A program made the position numbers and the translations under genes. DNA of 64,000 nucleotides from Aromatoleum evansii (lineage in GTDB: Bacteria; Pseudomonadota; Gammaproteobacteria; Burkholderiales; Rhodocyclaceae): NCBI RefSeq assembly GCF_012910805.1, contig NZ_WTVK01000027.1, forward strand, positions 1 through 64,000, read 5' to 3'. The notes under the pieces are model-generated. The model ran no database searches. It was not told where the DNA came from and saw nothing but the letters and a program-made list of their open reading frames with translations. Shown here one piece after another: positions 25,155 to 33,930 of this stretch (position 1 is its first letter; the number at the start of each line of letters is the position of its first letter).

Positions 25155-25613
25155 ATGAACGACCTACCGCCGCCGATTTCCCCGCTCCAGCAGGAGGCCC
25201 GTACCCAGGCCGTTGTGACCATCGGTCATTTCCTCGAGGGCCTCGGTGAGCCGGGATGGCGCAGCGTGCTGCTGGGCTGGCTCGGGCGATACGACGGCCT
25301 GGAGGTGTACCTCTACCCGGAGGACGATCCGGTGCTGACGGTCCGGGATCTGCTGGCGCGCTACGTGGAGGCGCTGCGACCGGCCGATCCGGTCCGGCTG
25401 GCGGCGGATCTGGCCGCGCTGCCGTTCTGTCGGTACCGCGCGCAACGCGGCGATGAGAAGTGGAGGCCGTTGGCGGAGACCTTCTCCTCGTTCTGCAGAG
25501 GTACGACGGTCGAAGTGTGGGAGTCGGAGCGGCCGGCGCCACCACAACAAGTGCTGGAGAACTGGCTGCTGGCGCAGTTCTGTGCAGCCCAGATCTGCAA
25601 TCGCCGGAGCTGA
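25155..25613 (+). CDS. Hypothetical protein preceding traI
   Basis: The 152-residue cytoplasmic product begins MNDLPPPISPLQQEARTQAV and has regular helical character (RSVLLGWLGRYDGLEVYLYP, PADPVRLAADLAALPFCRYR). GGAGG lies about ten bases before the ATG. It ends five bases before the relaxase start, so the two are co-transcribed. The family is not recognised. A partner or regulator of the relaxase is plausible from position only. Confidence 0.68.
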   Translation: MNDLPPPISPLQQEARTQAVVTIGHFLEGLGEPGWRSVLLGWLGRYDGLEVYLYPEDDPVLTVRDLLARYVEALRPADPVRLAADLAALPFCRYRAQRGDEKWRPLAETFSSFCRGTTVEVWESERPAPPQQVLENWLLAQFCAAQICNRRS

Positions 25614-25618
25614 TCCAC

Positions 25619-27766
25619 ATGATCGAGCTGGCTGGTGCCTGTTTCCTGGCTGCGGCAGCACTGGGCGGCTGGCTCGGCTGGTCGATCCGCTGCGAACGGG
25701 GCGTGCGGCAACGTCGGGCCGATATCGACGCAAAGCAGGCGAGCGCGGGGACGCCGGCCACGGGTGCCGCCCCGGAACTGGCGGCAAACCGAACGGGCTG
25801 GCTCAGAGTGCTCGACGCGCCGGTGCTGGTCCAGGTGTGCAAGCTTTCGAACGCGCTGCAACAAATCCATCGTGAATCGAAGCTGAGCCAAGCCGCGTGG
25901 GATCGCGACATCGGGCCGGCGATCCTCGGCTACCTGCAGTTCGTCCAGCTTCTGCCGGGGAGCGAGGCGCACCACCACGCCCACGTTGGCGGACTCGCGG
26001 CCCACACGATTGAAGTCATCCATGCGGCGGTCGGCTTGCGCAATGGCTACCTGCTGCCGAAAGGCGGTGGCGCAGAGGTGATCGACGCCCAGCGCGATCA
26101 CTGGACATACGCCGTCATCCTCGCCGCGCTGCTCCACGACATCGGCAAGACGATGACCGACTTGCGGATCAGCATCGCTGAACGGCCAGACGGCCCGGGA
26201 CGACCCTGGCTGCCGGTATGCGGCGACATGCCGACCGCCGCCGCGGTCGAATATGAGGTGCGATTCGCGCCGAAAGCCGAGCGCAACTACGGTGCGCACC
26301 GCCGCCTGCCGCTGGTGCTGGCACCAAGGATCGTCCCTGCAACAGCCCTGGCCTTTGTGGCGCGCGAACCGTCGGTCATGCGCGAGCTCGAGGCGGCGTG
26401 GTCGGGGGATGATGCAAACGGAGTGTTGGCCGAGATCGTGCGCCAGGCGGATCGCCAATCGGCCGCGAGCAACCTGCAGCAGGGGCCGCGCAACCAGTTC
26501 GCGACTGCGACAGCTGTCCCGCTGGTCGACCAGCTGATGGACGCCATGCGCCGGCTGCTGCGCCAAGGGGCGCTGCCGCTCAACCGGGATGGTGCGGCAG
26601 GCTGGATCGGTGCTGGCGCAGCCTGGTTCGTGGCGAAGCGGCTCGCTGACACCGTGCGGGAAGAGATCGCGCGCGCCCATCCGGACGACGGCGCGAGCAT
26701 CCCCGGGCCGGCCAAGAACGACCGGCTATTCGACAGCTGGCAGGACTACGGCCTGCTCGAGCGCAACCCCGATACCGGTCAGGCGATCTGGTACGTGGAA
26801 GTCCGCGGCGAGGGGTATGTGCACGAGTTCGCAATGCTGAAGTTCCCCTTGGGGAAGCTTTTTGAATCGGTGGACGACTACCCGTCGGACTTCGACGGCG
26901 AGCTCGTCGTCATACCACCGCGCAAGACACGGAACACGCGACCCGACGAGCCCCCGGGCGACCGCTTGGGCGGCGCACCAAGGACGGGTGATGCGCACCC
27001 CGAGCGGCAACGCGCCTCGGGTCTCCTGACGCCGCCATCTCCCGTTCCGCCCCCGAAGCCCGCCCATGCGGCCGTCAAGCGATCCCCGAGTCATGAACAG
27101 CCGACGAGCGAGGAGAAGAACAGCGAAGCCGAGGGGCACGAAGCGCCTCCCCGGAACGCAGGGCCCAGCCGAAACGACGAATTCCTCGCGAATGACGAGT
27201 CGGCGACGGCCGCCGCTACCGCACCCGGAAAACGCGGCCGCCTGCCACCGGCCACCCAACCCGTCACCCCGTTCGTGTCGGTGCCGACGACGGATGCCGA
27301 CGGCGACAAGTCGGGTCACGAGGCGCCCGGCGATGCAGCCTGCCGCTTCATGGCGTGGCTGCAACAGGGCATCGCAGACGGTTCGATCCGCTACAACGAA
27401 GCGGGCGCGCCGGTCCATTTCGTGCCCGAAGGGATGGCGCTGGTCTCCCCGCGCACTTTCCGCGAGTTTGCAGCGCTCTGCGGCGACGACGGCAATGGGT
27501 TGGCCCCTGGCGCAAGCGCATCCGACAGGCAGGGGATCGGCGTCCAGCGCCAGGTCATCAAGGCGCATTGGCATCTGGTCGGGCCCGGGAACTCGAACGT
27601 TCATCACTTCGGCGTCATCGGCCGCGGCGGCAAACGCGTCGGAAAGCTCGCGGCCGTCGTGATCCAGCACCCCGAGCGCTGGTTCAATCCAGTTCCGCCG
27701 TCGAATCCGAGCGTGGTGCCGTTCCTCGACCCCGAGTCCTCCGAGCAGCCTGGGGCGGCTTCGTGA
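25619..27766 (+). CDS. traI: Relaxase TraI, MobH family (TraI_2 domain)
   Basis: The 715-residue protein nicks and carries the transferred strand. After a hydrophobic N-terminal segment (GACFLAAAALGGWLGW) comes the TraI_2 domain with the three-His motif HHHAHVGGLAAHT (His118-120, 122, 129) and an HD pair in LLHDIGK (173-174), the MobH catalytic signature. A long Pro/Arg/Ser-rich linker (about 440-570) leads to the TraI_2_C domain (CRFMAWLQQGIADGSIRYNE, QVIKAHWHLVGPG). The length is normal for ICE relaxases. It is read divergently from the mating block. Confidence 0.94.
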   Translation: MIELAGACFLAAAALGGWLGWSIRCERGVRQRRADIDAKQASAGTPATGAAPELAANRTGWLRVLDAPVLVQVCKLSNALQQIHRESKLSQAAWDRDIGPAILGYLQFVQLLPGSEAHHHAHVGGLAAHTIEVIHAAVGLRNGYLLPKGGGAEVIDAQRDHWTYAVILAALLHDIGKTMTDLRISIAERPDGPGRPWLPVCGDMPTAAAVEYEVRFAPKAERNYGAHRRLPLVLAPRIVPATALAFVAREPSVMRELEAAWSGDDANGVLAEIVRQADRQSAASNLQQGPRNQFATATAVPLVDQLMDAMRRLLRQGALPLNRDGAAGWIGAGAAWFVAKRLADTVREEIARAHPDDGASIPGPAKNDRLFDSWQDYGLLERNPDTGQAIWYVEVRGEGYVHEFAMLKFPLGKLFESVDDYPSDFDGELVVIPPRKTRNTRPDEPPGDRLGGAPRTGDAHPERQRASGLLTPPSPVPPPKPAHAAVKRSPSHEQPTSEEKNSEAEGHEAPPRNAGPSRNDEFLANDESATAAATAPGKRGRLPPATQPVTPFVSVPTTDADGDKSGHEAPGDAACRFMAWLQQGIADGSIRYNEAGAPVHFVPEGMALVSPRTFREFAALCGDDGNGLAPGASASDRQGIGVQRQVIKAHWHLVGPGNSNVHHFGVIGRGGKRVGKLAAVVIQHPERWFNPVPPSNPSVVPFLDPESSEQPGAAS

Positions 27767-28013
27767 TCCATCCGTCCGCGGTCGCGAGACTGATTCGACC
27801 GGGAATCCAGTCCTCATGCAAGTGGCGTGTTTCATTGTGTTTCCGCGTTGACAACCACCAAATGATGATCAATTCTGAATACGTACAAGCTCCATTCCAT
27901 CCGGGACGCCCTTGTCGCTTCATGCGCGTGTGTCGCAGCTTCGCCTTGCCGACACTCAAGCTTTCCCCTCGCTATCGTCCCCTGCTCGCCGCTGATTCAC
28001 CGGAGGTGATCGC
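27767..28013. other. AT-richer intergenic region between traI and parA
   Basis: No gene is supported. TTGACA at 27848-27853 could be a -35 box for parA, but the -10 is poorly defined. The stretch 27860-27890 is unusually AT-rich for this region. In integrated relatives traI and parA lie near opposite ends with the integrase and attachment site between them on the circle, so this is where a joined attachment site would be expected. No repeat core can be identified from this window. Confidence 0.35.
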
Positions 28014-28919
28014 ATGATCGTCTACGCCACCGTGTCGACCAAAGGCGGTGTCGGGAAGTCCACCCTGACCGCCAACCTCGGCGCACTGCTCGCCGACATC
28101 GGCATGCGTGTCCTGCTGGTCGATGCCGATGTCCAGCCGAGTCTCAGTCGCTATTACCCCATTGCCAAGCGGGCGCGGCACGGACTGACGCAAATGATCA
28201 AGCAGGGGGCGCTCACCGACGACTGCATTTCAACGATCGACTTCGCGCTCGCGCCCGCGCCGTTGCGTCGCCAGCCGCAGCTCAACCCGAACGGCTGCCT
28301 CGACATCGTCATCTCCGATGCGCCACAGGGGACGCTGCAGGACTGGCTGGCGCCGCGCATGGACAGCGCGCTGCGCATCAAGCTCGCCTTGCGCAGTCCG
28401 CTGCTGCAGGAGCACTACGACGTCGTGCTCATCGATACCCAGGGCGCGGTGGGCCACCTTCAGGATGCCGCAGTGCTGGCAGCCGATGTGCTGCTTTCTC
28501 CAATCTCGCCTGACATCCTCTCCGCGCGCGAGTTCCTGTCGGGCACCCAGGAACTGCTGAACCGCGTAGAAACGGCTGCGGCGTTCGGCATCTCCGTGCC
28601 GCAAATGCTGGCGATCATCTACCGCCACGAAAACACCCGCGACGCACGCGAGATCGGCCTGGCGATTCGCGAGAGCTATCAGCAACTCAAGTGCAAGGTT
28701 CTGCTCCTGAAAACGGTCATCCCGCACGCCGTTGCATACCGCAATGCAGCCACCGCCCAAGTCCCGGTGCATTGGATCGACCCGGTCAAGGCGAGTCCTG
28801 CCATGCATGCGCTCCTGTGGGAGCTCATTCCGAGCCTCGACGGCACCCGCGCCGGTGTGCCGCCGGAAGCTCTCAGCGAGGTCGTCGACGGCCATGACGT
28901 CCAGAACGCGATTGCCTGA
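28014..28919 (+). CDS. parA: ParA-family partition ATPase
   Basis: The 301-residue protein has the deviant Walker A KGGVGKST at residues 10-17, Walker A' LLVDADVQPSLS and Walker B VVLIDTQGAVGHL. It is the Soj/ParA protein that opens the maintenance module of PFGI-1/SPI-7-class elements and is needed for stable keeping of the excised form. ACCGGAGGTGATCGC lies directly before the ATG. The 3' end overlaps parB by 26 bases. Confidence 0.94.
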   Translation: MIVYATVSTKGGVGKSTLTANLGALLADIGMRVLLVDADVQPSLSRYYPIAKRARHGLTQMIKQGALTDDCISTIDFALAPAPLRRQPQLNPNGCLDIVISDAPQGTLQDWLAPRMDSALRIKLALRSPLLQEHYDVVLIDTQGAVGHLQDAAVLAADVLLSPISPDILSAREFLSGTQELLNRVETAAAFGISVPQMLAIIYRHENTRDAREIGLAIRESYQQLKCKVLLLKTVIPHAVAYRNAATAQVPVHWIDPVKASPAMHALLWELIPSLDGTRAGVPPEALSEVVDGHDVQNAIA

Positions 28920-30363
28920 CTCCATCTCCGTCAAGGAACTGGCCCAGCACATGGAAAAGCGAGGAAAGCTGCAGGTGCCCGCGTCCCATGCCACAACCGG
29001 CGAGCGTCGTGCGCTGCTCGTTCAACACAGCCTGGCCGTCAAGGAAGCGGCCAACGCTGCGGCCGACCTCCAGCCGGGTGAGGATGTCGACGGCTGGATG
29101 CTCCTGCGGTGCATGGATATCGATTGCTATGACCGCAACCCGCGCGTGCGAACCAACAAGCGGTATGCCGACATCCGCGCCTCCATCGAAGCCCGGGGCG
29201 GGCTGAAGGATGCGCTGAGCGTGACCCGCAGGCCGGGCGCCAGCCGCTACATGTGCTACTTCGGCGGCAATACGCGCCTGCAGATCGTCCAGGAACTGTG
29301 GCTCGAGACGCACGATGCCCGCTACGAGTGGATTCGCGTCGTCGTGCATCGGTGGCTGAGCGAAGCCGATGTCATCGCGGCCCACTTGGCCGAGAACGAG
29401 AATCGCGCCGAAACCCTGTTCTGGGAGAAGGCCCGCGGTACCGCACTGCTCAAGAGCGAGCTCGAATCCGAGCTCCACCGACCGCTCAGCCTGCGCGAAT
29501 TGTCCGAGCACGCCCAACGCTGCGGCCTGAAGCTCCACAGCGTGACCGCCTCCAACTACCTCTTCGCCATCGATTACCTGGCCCCGATCGGCTTGCACCT
29601 TAGCCACGAGAGCACAGCCGCCATTCGCTCCCGCTTCGGCTGCCTCGATAAGCTCGCAAACGCACTCAATCTGGATCCCCTGGTGCGCCAGACTGCATTC
29701 GAGGAGCTCGTGGCTGACCTCGCCACCGAGATCAACGCGGTCCGGGAGATGGACGATCCGCCGCGACTCGGCAAGGACGAGGTGGAGACGATCCTCTCCC
29801 GGATGACCTCGCAATTCGCAACGCTCGCACAGTGCACGCCGGCTGCCGCGGAGCGCGCCGCGCTGGTGGTCGCCGGTGCCGACCGGCAGTTGCCGGATTC
29901 GGAGATCCGACGTCTCCTGTGCGAGCCCCCGCCATGCGACGCGCCGTCCATTGCGACCGACGTGGCGGTGGGCGGGGCGGCAGCAGTCCCGCTGCCGACG
30001 AGAAAGGGCTGGCACGCGCGGACAGGGGTACGCCTTTCGAAGCGGATCGCGGACTTCGCCCGTGTGTTCCGATTGTCCGACTGCGTCCGCGTGGACCCCG
30101 GCCAACCGCAAGGATTCCGTGTCGAGCCCTTGCCCGCGGCGGGCGGTGAACCCAGCGACCCGGAAGAGACGGGCCCGCTCGGGCGCGCGGCCGCACATCG
30201 GCTGCTGGCACAGCTGTCCAACTCAGCCGGCGGGCGCGATGCCGAGCCCGACCCCATCGTGGCCTTGCTGCGTGATCCATCCTCGTGGGCGGCAACACGA
30301 TCGCTCCTCGACGCGTACCACCGCGCATGCGAGGAGAAGCCGCCCAGCGTCGAGGAGAAGTAG
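28894..30363 (+). CDS. parB: ParB-family protein, PFGI-1 class (TIGR03764)
   Basis: The 489-residue protein has the ParB N-terminal nuclease-like domain: DCYDRNPRVRTNKRYADIRA, RPGASRYMCYFGGNTRLQIV (the GGNTR motif) and HLAENENRAETLFWEKA. A helix-turn-helix region follows. The C-terminal third is variable. The length is typical of ICE ParB rather than chromosomal ParB. I used the ATG at 28894, which overlaps parA; the open frame extends further upstream in the wrong style for the family. Confidence 0.92.
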   Translation: MTSRTRLPDSISVKELAQHMEKRGKLQVPASHATTGERRALLVQHSLAVKEAANAAADLQPGEDVDGWMLLRCMDIDCYDRNPRVRTNKRYADIRASIEARGGLKDALSVTRRPGASRYMCYFGGNTRLQIVQELWLETHDARYEWIRVVVHRWLSEADVIAAHLAENENRAETLFWEKARGTALLKSELESELHRPLSLRELSEHAQRCGLKLHSVTASNYLFAIDYLAPIGLHLSHESTAAIRSRFGCLDKLANALNLDPLVRQTAFEELVADLATEINAVREMDDPPRLGKDEVETILSRMTSQFATLAQCTPAAAERAALVVAGADRQLPDSEIRRLLCEPPPCDAPSIATDVAVGGAAAVPLPTRKGWHARTGVRLSKRIADFARVFRLSDCVRVDPGQPQGFRVEPLPAAGGEPSDPEETGPLGRAAAHRLLAQLSNSAGGRDAEPDPIVALLRDPSSWAATRSLLDAYHRACEEKPPSVEEK

Positions 30364-30373
30364 GAGGAGCACG

Positions 30374-30967
30374 ATGATTCCGATCAGAAGCGAGCAACTG
30401 CGGTACGCCCTGCTGTCGCATCTCATTCACCTGCTCGACACCGGCGAGCTGCAGACGCTGCTCGAGGCCGGGCTCAGCCCCGACATCCTCGACACCCTGC
30501 GTGCCGCGTCCGCCCGCGACCTCGCCTCCATCGCCGGCATGCCTCAGCTCGATGTCCGCATTCACTTCGATCCCGCAACGCTCGAGGCCGCCTATCGACG
30601 GCATTGCGCGATCGCCGAAATGCGGCAGCTGATGGAGTATCACGTCATGCACGGCGCCCAGCCCCCGCTGCTGGTGCACCTCTTCAAGATGACGCTGGCC
30701 GAGATTCAGCAGCAACGTGCACTCCTATGCCCCGATCCGCCGCCGCGCGGACGGCCGGCGCTTCCCGACCCGAGCGTACGCGAAGCGGTCCACAACGCCT
30801 GGTCCAGCATTCGATGCATGTGCCCGCCGCAACGTCAGTTCGTGGAACTGCATCGGGCCTTCCCCAACCATTCCATCGCCACGCTGTGGCACGTCGTGCA
30901 CGAATTCGATGCGGACACCGAGGGCATCGAGCATCTGGATTCTTCCAACCCAGCGTCAACGCCATAA
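30374..30967 (+). CDS. DUF2857-family ICE protein
   Basis: The 197-residue protein (LRYALLSHLIHLLDTGELQT, LDVRIHFDPATLEAAYRRH, YHVMHGAQPPLLVHLFKM) belongs to DUF2857, found after parB in this ICE class. AGGAGGAGC precedes the ATG. The stop TAA (30965-30967) falls inside the first of three 36-bp repeats. Read past that stop, the same frame continues LDSSDPAYTPLP and LDSFDP for about 55 more codons, so the tail may be truncated. Function unknown; DNA binding or replication support is likely from context. Confidence 0.85.
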   Translation: MIPIRSEQLRYALLSHLIHLLDTGELQTLLEAGLSPDILDTLRAASARDLASIAGMPQLDVRIHFDPATLEAAYRRHCAIAEMRQLMEYHVMHGAQPPLLVHLFKMTLAEIQQQRALLCPDPPPRGRPALPDPSVREAVHNAWSSIRCMCPPQRQFVELHRAFPNHSIATLWHVVHEFDADTEGIEHLDSSNPASTP

Positions 30968-31042
30968 GCGCTGGATTCATCCGACCCAGCGTACACGCCA
31001 TTGCCGCTGGATTCATTCGACCCAGTGCAAGGCGCTTCTTGC
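30935..31042 (+). repeat. Three tandem 36-bp direct repeats
   Basis: Copies start at 30935, 30971 and 31007 with an exact 36-base period. The first two differ at seven of 36 positions; the third keeps 18 of its first 20 against the second. Each holds CTGGATTC followed by CCAG, forming a small interrupted dyad around TCCGAC. The copies lie just upstream of a winged-helix gene. They could be iteron-like binding sites or the remains of a 12-residue coding repeat. Confidence 0.85.
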
Positions 31043-31073
31043 GGGGACTCTCTCAACCAGCCGTGCGTCATCG

Positions 31074-31472
31074 ATGTCAGGACACAGCCTTTCCGAGCCG
31101 CAGATCACCCTCGAGGTGCTCATTCGCCTGAACGGTGACTATGCCGCCACCGCGGTGCTCCTTGCCCTGCTGTGGCGGGGCGCAGAGCGTGCGCCGGTGC
31201 GCATCTCCAGCCGCACACTGGCCGAGTACACGCGGCTGGGACACCAGGTCGTCCAGCGCGCCTTGCTGCGCCTGGAAGAGCGTTGCCTGATCCGCAGTCG
31301 CAAGCTCAGCCGTACCACCGGCGCGTACACCGTCGATATGGCGGCACTGCGGTACCTCTTGCGCGCTCCGTTTCCAGAAGGCGAGTTCCTGCCCGGCTTC
31401 ACGCCTATCCCGGCGCTGGCCCAACTGCAACCCGTCGAGTCGCCCGCGGACGACCTCTCCCACGCCACCTAG
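31074..31472 (+). CDS. Small winged-helix protein of the maintenance module
   Basis: The 132-residue product has a helix-turn-helix core: LEVLIRLNGDYAATAVLLAL, ISSRTLAEYTRLGHQVVQRA and LLRLEERCLIRSRKLSRTTG (recognition helix and wing). In related elements a larger replication protein (STY4528 type) occupies this place; this one is much shorter. It may bind the 36-bp repeats directly upstream, which is inference. Start at the ATG at 31074; the open frame continues upstream over the repeats and the DUF2857 gene but without protein-like sequence. Confidence 0.75.
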   Translation: MSGHSLSEPQITLEVLIRLNGDYAATAVLLALLWRGAERAPVRISSRTLAEYTRLGHQVVQRALLRLEERCLIRSRKLSRTTGAYTVDMAALRYLLRAPFPEGEFLPGFTPIPALAQLQPVESPADDLSHAT

Positions 31473-31481
31473 AGGAAGACC

Positions 31482-32627
31482 ATGCCCTCCGATCCGATCG
31501 CCCCACCGCTTCCTCGATCCTCCCAGGCACTGGCCGACGATCAGCCCGGGCTGCTCGATCCCGTTTTTCCGGGTGGCACCCCGATCCTGTTCGAGACCGA
31601 CGACCGGTCCCCGTTTCCCGATCGCTACAGCATTGCCAGGGAGCGCGAGAAGCTGGCCGATCTCATCGACGCCGACGACCCCGATCCCCATGATCCACGC
31701 TGGGCGCGCTACGAGCTTTACCTCCAGCGCTGCGACACGCTCAAGCAAATGGAGGCGGAATACCGCGTCACCGCGGGTGCCGACGCCACGGTCGAACCCG
31801 TGGTCGCGACCCAGCTGCGCGATCTCGGCTCGCTGGTCGACGACGGCGTCGACACCATGACCCTCCATACCAAAGAGGGCTTTCGGATGTTCATGGGTCG
31901 CCGACGCGACCCCGCCGGGCACTACAACGCGATACCCGGCGGCAAGCGGGTCGCCTCGAGCCTGAAAGCATTGTGGGCGCTCACGCGCAATAACAACCCG
32001 TACGCGGACTGGGCGCTCCTTCGCGCCGATCACCGCATCCCGGAACTCAGGCGCGCGCTCGACCATCAGGCCCAACTGCTCAGCGCCGAACTCAAGAAGC
32101 GCGCCGACAAGGGGCTCGGCTTCGGCATCCTCAAGTCGCGCGAGCCGAAGGTCCTGGAGCTCGGCTTCCGCAGCCCCTACGGCTACGTCATCGCCGAGCT
32201 GATCGTGGAGTTCGACTACTACGTCCGGGTGGTCAAGACGCTCGGCCGCAAGGCCTTGTTCTCCGACAAGGAGGCGCATGACGCCATCCGGCAATTCACT
32301 CGGCCGATGCGTGCCGCATTCGAGGAATTCATCCGGTTCGAGACCTGGCTCACCAAGCCGGACCTGCTCGCGCTCAGTCGTGCCGACTTCCTGCCCGGTG
32401 CGGACGCCCATGCGCAGAAGCGTGTCGCAGCCGTCACCGGCATCTTCGGTGCTGTGCCAGCCGGCATCTACGCTGGTCACCCGATCTCGCGCCACTCCCA
32501 GCGCCGCATCGCAATTTCGTACACCGAGAAGGCCATGCTCGAGCGCGTGGCCGCCGACATCGCGGCCATCGATTCGGAACGCGGCGCGGCTGGCGATGAG
32601 GCAACCGATGATGGGCTGGTCGACTGA
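31482..32627 (+). CDS. ICE protein, TIGR03761 (PFL_4669) / DUF1845 family
   Basis: The 381-residue protein carries the family core LHTKEGFRMFMGRRRDPAGH, ALWALTRNNNPYADWALLRA and VIAELIVEFDYYVRVVKTLG with ISRHSQRRIAISYTEKAM near the end. PFL_4669 proteins lie in the replication/maintenance part of PFGI-1-class ICEs; the biochemical role is not known. AGAGGAAG precedes the ATG. It is nine bases after the winged-helix gene. Confidence 0.92.
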   Translation: MPSDPIAPPLPRSSQALADDQPGLLDPVFPGGTPILFETDDRSPFPDRYSIAREREKLADLIDADDPDPHDPRWARYELYLQRCDTLKQMEAEYRVTAGADATVEPVVATQLRDLGSLVDDGVDTMTLHTKEGFRMFMGRRRDPAGHYNAIPGGKRVASSLKALWALTRNNNPYADWALLRADHRIPELRRALDHQAQLLSAELKKRADKGLGFGILKSREPKVLELGFRSPYGYVIAELIVEFDYYVRVVKTLGRKALFSDKEAHDAIRQFTRPMRAAFEEFIRFETWLTKPDLLALSRADFLPGADAHAQKRVAAVTGIFGAVPAGIYAGHPISRHSQRRIAISYTEKAMLERVAADIAAIDSERGAAGDEATDDGLVD

Positions 32628-32634
32628 GGCGATC

Positions 32635-33090
32635 GTGAGCGATCTGGCACAACCCGAACCCCGGGGTGCTGCCGACGTCGTCGACCAGCGCTGCGGCAGT
32701 CCGCCTTGTCAACAGGATGCTGACACAAAGGCCTTTACGGGTAGGGGCGGCGCCCCGGCCGAGGTGCGGCAGGCGCAGGCCCATGTTGCAAGCATTCACC
32801 GGCAACAGGAGGAGCTGTCGCGGCTGACACGCCGGGTGAGGGGGCGGACCTTCTATCTGTCGGTGCATCGGCGCAAAACCACGGGTCAGGTTCACCTGCG
32901 TTGGCGTGCGGCAGGCACTGGGACCCACGCGGGTCACATCCCATGGGGCACGATCGACGCCTACTTCGCCCAACTCCCCGGGGCGCTGCGAGAGTGGTAT
33001 GAGCGCATCCACCGGCGGGCCATCGAGCTCAACCGGCGCGAAATTGAAGCGCGGCTCGCCCTGCGGCATGCCCGTGAACGCTATCCGTAA
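32635..33090 (+). CDS. DUF3158-like ICE protein
   Basis: The product (151 residues from GTG) has a low-complexity start and a conserved-looking C-terminal part: QQEELSRLTRRVRGRTFYLS, TTGQVHLRWRAAGTGTHAGH, LREWYERIHRRAIELNRREI. Position between PFL_4669 and the single-strand binding protein, plus the LRWR core, agrees with the DUF3158 family. GAGG lies five bases before the GTG at 32635; an ATG at 32596 inside the preceding gene is the alternative. Probably a replication accessory. Confidence 0.7.
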   Translation: MSDLAQPEPRGAADVVDQRCGSPPCQQDADTKAFTGRGGAPAEVRQAQAHVASIHRQQEELSRLTRRVRGRTFYLSVHRRKTTGQVHLRWRAAGTGTHAGHIPWGTIDAYFAQLPGALREWYERIHRRAIELNRREIEARLALRHARERYP

Positions 33091-33159
33091 GGTTTCACGC
33101 GGTGGTGGTGCCGGCGTCGCCGACTGCCGTGTTTATTCCTGACGCCCAAGGAGAGCATC

Positions 33160-33576
33160 ATGCCAAATGTATTTCGCGGGAAGGGAAATCTGGCCGATAC
33201 GCCCATTCTCAAGCACGTCCCCGTCAACGGCGCGGATGAGGTGGTCGCCGAGATGCGCGTGTTTTTCGACGACTACGCCTACGACCAGGCCAACGACGCG
33301 TATCTGCAGGTCGGCGGCTTCTGGATGGGCGTGTCGCTGTGGGGCCAGCGCGGGGAAGACGCCGCGCGCGTGCTGCGCCGAGGCGCGCGGGTTCAGGTCG
33401 AAGGCGTCCTCAAGCAGTTCCTGTACTCGCTGGAGGGCGCCCCGGACAAGGTTCCGGGGTTCCAGGTCACGGCCGACGACGTCACGCTGTGCCTCGGCCG
33501 GGTTGCAGGCGTCGATTACAAGCCCAAGCGTGAGTTCGCGGGATCACCCAGCACGGCGGCGTCTGACGCTACCTAG
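33160..33576 (+). CDS. ssb: ICE single-strand DNA binding protein
   Basis: The 138-residue OB-fold protein reads FRGKGNLADTPILKHVPV, VAEMRVFFDDYAYDQANDAY, GGFWMGVSLWGQRGEDAARV and RRGARVQVEGVLKQFLYS, the SSB pattern of PFGI-1-class elements. The acidic C-terminal tip of housekeeping SSB is absent. AAGGAG precedes the ATG. It would coat single strands during transfer or replication. A topoisomerase III gene normally follows; here insertion-sequence debris begins instead. Confidence 0.9.
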   Translation: MPNVFRGKGNLADTPILKHVPVNGADEVVAEMRVFFDDYAYDQANDAYLQVGGFWMGVSLWGQRGEDAARVLRRGARVQVEGVLKQFLYSLEGAPDKVPGFQVTADDVTLCLGRVAGVDYKPKREFAGSPSTAASDAT

Positions 33577-33801
33577 CCATTCCTGCCGTCTCATCCCGTT
33601 CGCGCTGAGGATGGCCAGTTACTGTTGACGGCACCCTAGGGAAGTAATACAGCACCTGCTCGGGACCAATCACGTGAGCGTTTCGTGGGCATCTCCGATG
33701 GCAGGCAGCACCAACGGTAGGAGACAAGTTCCGCCCGACTCGAATGGGTGACGCCGAAAAGAGCGATCAACCGATCGGCTGCCGGACGTATGCGGCTGGG
33801 C

Positions 33802-33930
33802 CAAGTGATCATTCAGGCACTCATCGCGAAAGCGTCGATTGAAGCTTTCAATGAAAGCATTCTGCGCGGGCTTGTCCGTCTCGATAAGTTTCAAGACGAC
33901 TGCGTTCTCGATTGACCACTGATCGAGCGA
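33802..33930 (-). pseudogene. IS3-family transposase C-terminal relic
   Basis: On the reverse strand SLDQWSIENAVVLKLIETDK followed by PAQNAFIESFNRRFRDECLN is the C-terminal catalytic part of an IS3-family OrfB (the NAFIESF...FRDECLN motif holds the third acidic residue). Both sides lose the expected sequence, so only about 43 codons survive. Confidence 0.8.

Noticed and set aside
30935-31042. 36-bp repeats as a CRISPR array
   Set aside because: The copies are directly adjacent with no spacers, only three exist, and no cas gene is near.
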